Shown: positions 6,114 through 10,239 of the stretch, one piece after another | How positions within the stretch are numbered: position 1 is the first letter of the stretch | How the letters are laid out: each line of letters begins with the position of its first letter | From: Myxococcales bacterium | Lineage (GTDB): Bacteria > Myxococcota_A > Polyangia > Palsa-1104 | NCBI GenBank assembly: GCA_023248835.1 | Contig: JAHFDU010000127.1 | Coordinates: 1 to 10,239 of the forward strand | Length of the DNA stretch: 10,239 nucleotides | Reading direction: 5' to 3' | The notes under the pieces: model-generated | Databases searched by the model: none | What the model was told of the DNA's origin: nothing | Seen by the model: the letters and a program-made list of their open reading frames with translations, nothing else | Position numbers and translations under genes: made by a program

Positions 6114-6143
6114 TTGCAGTCCCCTTCAACCCTGTGCTATGAG
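6114..6143 (+). promoter_or_regulatory. candidate extended -10 promoter of the propeller lipoprotein
   Basis: TGC-TATGAG (6135-6143) fits an extended -10 (TGnTATAAT with two mismatches), with a poor -35 TTGCAG (6114-6119) 18 bases upstream. Transcription would start near 6150, leaving a leader of about 25 bases that contains the Shine-Dalgarno. Confidence 0.35.
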
Positions 6144-6163
6144 CGGCCCTTCTTATAGGAGAT

Positions 6164-6169
6164 GGAGGT
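6164..6169 (+). promoter_or_regulatory. ribosome binding site deciding the GTG start of the propeller lipoprotein
   Basis: GGAGGT with five bases before the GTG at 6175. The start it defines gives a compact lipoprotein signal peptide, whereas the open frame back to 5935 would run through the opposing gene. Confidence 0.75.
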
Positions 6170-6174
6170 TTTCC

Positions 6175-7755
6175 GTGCGCAAAATTCTGATTGCTAGTTT
6201 GGTAACTCTCTTCGCTGCCTGCACCAGCAATGCGATTCAAAACAAGGTCGTGCCCGATGCGGGTCCACGACCCGGTTCTGATGGCGGCGGTGGCGGTAAC
6301 ACCGGCGGTGGCGGCGGCCCGGACGGCGGCGGCCCGATCACTCCCCCGGACAACTTGGGCACCCGCCTCATCGAAGGCAAAGACCTCCGCGTTTTCGGAC
6401 TTACCGAAGACGATCATCTAATCTATAAAGACTCCTCGGGCACCCTTTTTTCGTTCGGGTTGCCAGCGGGCCAGAAAGCGACCACGATTGCGAGCGGCCT
6501 CGACGCCGCCAGCGAAGTGGTGATTCGGCGCAATACCGTTTTCGTCTGGACGATGGTCAATCAGACCAGTTTCGGCGGAAATCTGGCAATCTGGAACACT
6601 GCCGGCGTCAGCGTGCCAGCCCTGGCGTCCAAGTCGCTGCGCTTCCGCGCCACGGTGAGCCACAACGGTCAATACCTCCTCTATACCAGCAACATTTCGA
6701 ACGACGGCAAGTTCGCCGATCTCATCCTGGCGAAGATCGATGGCTCGGGCGCGAGCACGGTGCTCAACCAGACCTATGTCGGTCCCGACAAGGCGCCGAG
6801 CGGCTTTCAGCTGGGCCTGAGTAGCGGTGATTCGGATGGACCGTTTATCATCGTCTTTACTCCGCCGGTCATGATGGGCGGTATGCCGGCCAAGGGAGCG
6901 GACATCGCTGCGATCGACCCGACGACAGCAAAACTTACAACGCTGAAGAGCCTGACCAACGGATGGGCACCGTCGCCGGACGGTTCACAGATACTTGTCC
7001 GCGACTTCACCACCAAAGCAATGCTGGCCCTGCCGGTCGGCGGCGGCGGCACGCCGACCAAGATCGACGGCGCTTTTAGCAGTGCAACATTTCTGTCCGA
7101 CAATCGCTCTATTGCCTACGTCAACACCTCAAATCAGGTGCTGCGCTCCACCATCGCCGGTGGCACGCCGACCGCGCTCGCCACCGACTCGAGTGTTCTC
7201 ATCGACGGCTTCTCGAACGATATCACCACGGGCGACCTCGCAGTTTCGGCCGACGGCAAGTACATCATCGGTGAGGCCGGCGTCACTGGACCAACCAATT
7301 TTCCGAGCTCGGAACTCTACCTCGTCAGTCTCGACACACCGGGCACGCCGACAACACTGGTGCCAACTGCCGACGGCGCGCTCTACGGCGGCGCCTTCAC
7401 TGCCGACTCAAGCCAGGTCCTGTACGCCAGCAATGTCATCAGTGGCGCCGGCGAGTTCTACTCCAAGCCAGTCGCCGGCGGCGACGCCAAGAAGCTTGGC
7501 ACCACGGTGTGGGTCTGGTTCACCGGCCTCGGCACCAAAGTGGTCTTCAACGACAACTATCAGGATGATAGCTCAATGAAGACGCATGGCGCTGCCGACA
7601 TCTTTTCCGTCGATGCCGCCAACCCGGGACAGCCCAAGCTGATCGCAACGCAGGTCGACGCCGACTTCTATATCAGCCACGGCCGTGACACCATCGTCTA
7701 TCTCGACACCGCGACCTCAGGCAAAGAGGGCATCTACACCACCACCATCCCGTAA
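6175..7755 (+). CDS. TolB/WD40-like beta-propeller lipoprotein
   Basis: A 526-residue exported lipoprotein of unknown function. It begins at the GTG at 6175 behind a good Shine-Dalgarno. Residues 1-16 are a signal peptide with lipobox LFAAC (Cys16 lipidated). An Ala/Pro/Asp stretch and a Gly-rich linker (about 27-60) tether the rest, a style common in myxobacterial lipoproteins. From about 65 to the end the protein is built of TolB/PD40-like strands such as WAPSPDGSQILV, AVSADGKYIIGEA, FTADSSQVLYAS and SHGRDTIVYLD, pointing to a propeller of several blades; I could not count them reliably. Similar lipoproteins serve as scaffolds at the outer membrane, but no partner is evident here. It is divergent from a second, unrelated-looking propeller gene and converges with the ABC-F gene 15 bases on. 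Confidence 0.85.
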   Translation: MRKILIASLVTLFAACTSNAIQNKVVPDAGPRPGSDGGGGGNTGGGGGPDGGGPITPPDNLGTRLIEGKDLRVFGLTEDDHLIYKDSSGTLFSFGLPAGQKATTIASGLDAASEVVIRRNTVFVWTMVNQTSFGGNLAIWNTAGVSVPALASKSLRFRATVSHNGQYLLYTSNISNDGKFADLILAKIDGSGASTVLNQTYVGPDKAPSGFQLGLSSGDSDGPFIIVFTPPVMMGGMPAKGADIAAIDPTTAKLTTLKSLTNGWAPSPDGSQILVRDFTTKAMLALPVGGGGTPTKIDGAFSSATFLSDNRSIAYVNTSNQVLRSTIAGGTPTALATDSSVLIDGFSNDITTGDLAVSADGKYIIGEAGVTGPTNFPSSELYLVSLDTPGTPTTLVPTADGALYGGAFTADSSQVLYASNVISGAGEFYSKPVAGGDAKKLGTTVWVWFTGLGTKVVFNDNYQDDSSMKTHGAADIFSVDAANPGQPKLIATQVDADFYISHGRDTIVYLDTATSGKEGIYTTTIP

Positions 7756-7770
7756 GCTCTACCGCTCTGC

Positions 7771-9381
7771 TCACTGCCTCATTCCCGGCGCTTCGTGGCC
7801 GGTGGCGCTGACATACTCGTCGTAGTTGCCGCCGTAAAGATGCGGACCGCTTGAACTGAGTTCAAGCACGCGCGAAGCCAGCGCGCGCAAGAACACCCGA
7901 TCGTGCGAAACGAACACCAGCGTGCCCTGGTATTTGGCGAGCGCGCGCATCAGCACCGCTTTGGTGACGATGTCGAGATGGTTGGTCGGCTCGTCGAGAA
8001 TCAGCAGATTCGGCGCATCGTACAGCAGCTTGCAGAGTGCGATGCGCGAACGTTCGCCGCCGGAAAGCACGCGGATGGGCTTTTCGACATCTTCACCCTG
8101 AAAACCAAAAGCGCCGGCAAGGTTGCGCAAAGTACCAATGCTGGCGAGCGGGGCGTGCGCTTGCAGCTCTTCGAGCACGGTCAAATCGGCATCGAGCGAC
8201 TCCATTTGATGCTGGGCGAAATAGCCCATCGTCACCGACGCACCGACGGTAACAACACCAGCGTCGGGCGCCACCATCCCGGCCATCATCTTGAGCAGGG
8301 TCGATTTGCCAGCGCCATTTTCGCCCATCACTGCCCAGCGCTCGGTGCGGCGCACCAGCAGGCTGAGTCCATCATGCACACGGCGCGGCCCATAGATCTT
8401 GGTGACCTTTTCGACTTTGATCACATCTTCGCCCGAGCGTGGCGGAGTGCCAAAATCGAAATTCTTCTCGACGCGGCGACGCGGCGGCTCGACCCGTTCA
8501 ATCTTGTCGAGCTTTTTTACTCGGCTCTGCACCTGCCAAGCCTTGGCGGCCTGCGCTTTGATCCGCTCCATAAAACGAATCTCTTTTCGCAGCATCGCTT
8601 GCTGGCGCAGGTATTCGGCTTCGCGACGGGTCGCCTCCTCCGCTCGCGCCTGCTCGTAAAAATCGTAGTTACCCGAGTAGCTGCGCAGCTGCCCACCGTC
8701 GATCTCAATGATCTTTTTGACCACTCGGTTCATCACGTCGCGATCATGGCAAGTCATCATCACGATGCCGTCGTAGTCGCGCAAAAAAATTTCGAGCCAC
8801 AAGATCGACTCGATGTCGAGGTAGTTAGTCGGCTCGTCGAGTAGCAACAGATCGGGATTGAGCAGAAGAATGCGTGCCAGCGCGACGCGCATTTTCCAGC
8901 CGCCGGAGAGGCGGCCAACGTCGCCAGCGATTTGGTCGGGCGCAAAGCCGAGCCCGGCCAAAATCGACTGCGCCCGCGCCTCTACTTCGTAGCCGCCGAG
9001 CTCCATGAAGCGCGCCTGCACTTGGCCATAGCGCTCGACCGCGTGCTCACCATCAGGCGTGGCCAATTTGGTTTCAAGCTGGTGCAGCTCTTCGCCGAGC
9101 GCCGCCACTTCACCCGCCCCGGCCACGGTTTCGGCAAGCACGCTGCGCCCTTTCAGATCGCCGACGTCCTGGCGAAAGTAACCAATGGTCAGTCGTCGCG
9201 GCCGATCAATGGCGCCCTCGTCGGGCGTCTCCTCGTCGGTGAGTAGGCGAAAAACGGTGGTCTTTCCAGCCCCATTGGGACCCACCAGACCGACCTTTTC
9301 TCCTGCATTGAGTTGAAACGAGGCGTCGACGAATAATACTTGCGCGCCGTACTGCTTAGTGACCGAATTTACGCTGACCAT
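7771..9381 (-). CDS. ABC-F family ATPase (YheS-like)
   Basis: Soluble tandem-ATPase protein of the ABC-F family, which acts at the ribosomal E site to resolve stalled translation or, in some members, to give antibiotic resistance; it has no membrane domain. The 536 residues comprise domain 1 with Walker A GPNGAGKTT (34-42), signature LSGGW (158-162), Walker B LLLLDEPTNYLD (178-189) and switch His212 in an unusual TCHDR. A charged helical P-site linker (about 242-300) follows. Domain 2 has GENGAGKST (353-361), LSGGE (439-443), LLILDEPTNHLD (459-470) and SHDR (492-495). Linker and domain 2 features (QAQSR-like WQVQSRVKKLDKIE, GYFAQHQ, GFQGEDV) resemble YheS most. Both ATPase sites look intact. 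The start at 9381 lies 26 bases inside the upstream Cys-rich gene and lacks a Shine-Dalgarno, suggesting coupling. Confidence 0.95.
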   Translation of the reverse strand: MVSVNSVTKQYGAQVLFVDASFQLNAGEKVGLVGPNGAGKTTVFRLLTDEETPDEGAIDRPRRLTIGYFRQDVGDLKGRSVLAETVAGAGEVAALGEELHQLETKLATPDGEHAVERYGQVQARFMELGGYEVEARAQSILAGLGFAPDQIAGDVGRLSGGWKMRVALARILLLNPDLLLLDEPTNYLDIESILWLEIFLRDYDGIVMMTCHDRDVMNRVVKKIIEIDGGQLRSYSGNYDFYEQARAEEATRREAEYLRQQAMLRKEIRFMERIKAQAAKAWQVQSRVKKLDKIERVEPPRRRVEKNFDFGTPPRSGEDVIKVEKVTKIYGPRRVHDGLSLLVRRTERWAVMGENGAGKSTLLKMMAGMVAPDAGVVTVGASVTMGYFAQHQMESLDADLTVLEELQAHAPLASIGTLRNLAGAFGFQGEDVEKPIRVLSGGERSRIALCKLLYDAPNLLILDEPTNHLDIVTKAVLMRALAKYQGTLVFVSHDRVFLRALASRVLELSSSGPHLYGGNYDEYVSATGHEAPGMRQ

Positions 9382-9937
9382 GCGCGAACCGACGAATGCT
9401 TATCGCCAGTAGTCCAACCAGCAGGAGAAATACTGCAAGTGGAGAATCGGCGCTGCCGGGCGTGAAGCTGCAGCTCGAGTGAGACGGGCCGGCGCCGAGA
9501 CCAAGTCCTATAGGGGAGATTTCTTCAGTATCAGTGGCGGTGGGTGCAGTGGCGTCCTCCCGAGTCATGTCGGCCAACATGTCGGTTCCACCATCGCAGG
9601 CGATTTCGATGGCGCCGCATCCGCTTAACGGATCACAAGTGGCTATGTGACACGCATCACCCGGACAGTTCACCGGGGTTCCTGCGACGCAAAGGCCGCC
9701 CTCGCAGTGGTCGCCGTTGGTGCAGGCATTGCCGGTCGCACATCCGGTACCGTCGGAACGGTAGGCGGTGGGGACACAAGTCTCATCCTGGCATTTTCCG
9801 GTCAACACGCACTGCCCGGTGGGGACACAGCCGACGTCATTGGTGACGCCGGTGCAGTCGGTCACCAACGCCTCGGCATCGCTCGATAGCAAAATCAGCG
9901 AAGCCACAGACAGACCGAAGCAAAAGTACAACTTCAT
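9356..9937 (-). CDS. secreted Cys-rich protein with MYXO-CTERM-like C-terminal anchor
   Basis: A 193-residue exported protein of unknown function. The start is the ATG at 9937, six bases after AAGGAG; the ATG at 9964 lies upstream of that site. Residues 1-23 form a signal peptide (cleavage after AEA). Residues 28-114 carry many cysteines in CTNGDHCEGGLCVAGTPVNC-type modules, the short disulfide-rich repeats common in myxobacterial surface proteins. An Asp/Thr-rich spacer follows, then a tail with SSCSFTPGSADSP (154-166), a hydrophobic segment (about 166-181) and Arg182-Arg183. That order (Cys, spacer, membrane helix, Arg cluster) resembles MYXO-CTERM sorting signals, so Cys156 may be processed and the protein anchored at the surface (inference). 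It lies 51 bases after the permease gene and its last 26 bases overlap the ABC-F start. Confidence 0.82.
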   Translation of the reverse strand: MKLYFCFGLSVASLILLSSDAEALVTDCTGVTNDVGCVPTGQCVLTGKCQDETCVPTAYRSDGTGCATGNACTNGDHCEGGLCVAGTPVNCPGDACHIATCDPLSGCGAIEIACDGGTDMLADMTREDATAPTATDTEEISPIGLGLGAGPSHSSCSFTPGSADSPLAVFLLLVGLLAISIRRFAHGQRKFGH

Positions 9938-9943
9938 TTTTTT

Positions 9944-9949
9944 CTCCTT
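9944..9949 (-). promoter_or_regulatory. Shine-Dalgarno fixing the start of the Cys-rich protein
   Basis: AAGGAG on the minus strand, six A bases before the ATG at 9937. It decides against the earlier in-frame ATG at 9964. Confidence 0.75.
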
Positions 9950-9988
9950 GCTCAACGAGACCATCGAGAATAGCTGATTTTGCCCCAG

Positions 9989-10239
9989 TTAGGCAGATAC
10001 TTTCTTGAATCGGCGCGCGCTTAACCACACCAGCACCACCGATATCGCGATCAGCGCCAGAACATTGGGCAAAAGCTCAAGCGGCCCGGCGTTGCGCAGG
10101 ACCACGCCGCGCATAATAGCGATCATGTGGGTCGCCGGCATGATGCGACCGAGGGCATAGAGCGGCCACGGCAGCCCCTCGACCGGAAAGATGTAGCCCG
10201 ACAAGAAAATCGACGGCAACAGCAGCATCTGCGCGCGCT
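9989..10239 (-). CDS. ABC-2 type transporter permease, C-terminal fragment (5' end outside window)
   Basis: The last 83 or so residues of an integral membrane subunit of an ABC-2 export system (YbhR/YhhJ-like). The frame is open to the window edge on the minus strand, so the ATG at 10228 is internal. The visible part has the family's C-terminal hallmark: PSIFLSGYIFPVEGLPWPL at the end of one membrane helix, then LGRIMPATHMIAIMRGVVLR, and a last helix (NVLALIAISVVLVWL) ending in the basic SARRFKK. The matching ATPase gene is expected upstream, outside the window. The substrate is unknown; relatives export drugs, polysaccharides or lipids. A 51-base gap separates it from the Cys-rich gene on the same strand, so co-transcription is possible. 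Confidence 0.88.
   Translation of the reverse strand, partial: RAQMLLLPSIFLSGYIFPVEGLPWPLYALGRIMPATHMIAIMRGVVLRNAGPLELLPNVLALIAISVVLVWLSARRFKKVSA

Noticed and set aside
7903..8844. Plus-strand open frame of 313 codons opposite the ABC-F gene
   Set aside because: The minus strand encodes both Walker A/B sets and signatures without interruption; this frame is antisense with no recognisable domains.

Overview
The window reads as a chromosomal segment of a Gram-negative, deltaproteobacteria-like organism, possibly Myxococcota or a relative. This rests on three things: a secreted Cys-rich protein ending in a MYXO-CTERM-like tail (Cys, Pro-containing spacer, hydrophobic stretch, Arg-Arg); a lipoprotein with an Asp/Ala/Gly-rich linker of the kind common in that lineage; and two large secreted beta-propeller proteins. 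By eye the base composition is moderately GC-rich, lower than classical Myxococcus. The lineage is inference; the genes themselves are mostly clear.

Layout. 2-370 (+) is the C-terminal end of a biosynthetic arginine decarboxylase (speA). It converges with a small unrecognised lipoprotein gene (373-933, -). Next comes a compact accessory block of two toxin-antitoxin-type modules facing each other: higB-higA (1081-1762, +) and an AbiE-like pair (1806-3001, -), in which a small putative DNA-binding partner precedes an AbiEii/DUF1814 nucleotidyltransferase with an ATGA overlap. Then metF (3071-3955, +), methylenetetrahydrofolate reductase, is divergent from the AbiE pair and overlaps tail-to-tail with a 684-residue secreted seven-bladed propeller protein (3948-6002, -). 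That gene is divergent from a 526-residue propeller lipoprotein (6175-7755, +). The right end is a minus-strand run: the end of an ABC-2 type permease (9989 to window end), the Cys-rich MYXO-CTERM-like protein (9356-9937) and an ABC-F ATPase (7771-9381) whose start lies inside the preceding gene.

The genes do not form one pathway. The core metabolic and translation genes (speA, metF, ABC-F) are interleaved with envelope proteins and a TA/defence-like patch. Two architectural patterns stand out. First, three of the intergenic promoters (higB, metF and the AbiE pair) place their -10 hexamer only 9-11 bases before the start codon with no Shine-Dalgarno, which predicts leaderless or ultra-short-leader mRNAs, whereas several neighbours have strong Shine-Dalgarno sequences. 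Second, all four convergent gene junctions are very tight (8-bp overlap to 43-bp gap), and none has a recognisable intrinsic terminator. No RNA genes, CRISPR arrays, insertion sequences or gene-free stretches over 300 bases were seen.
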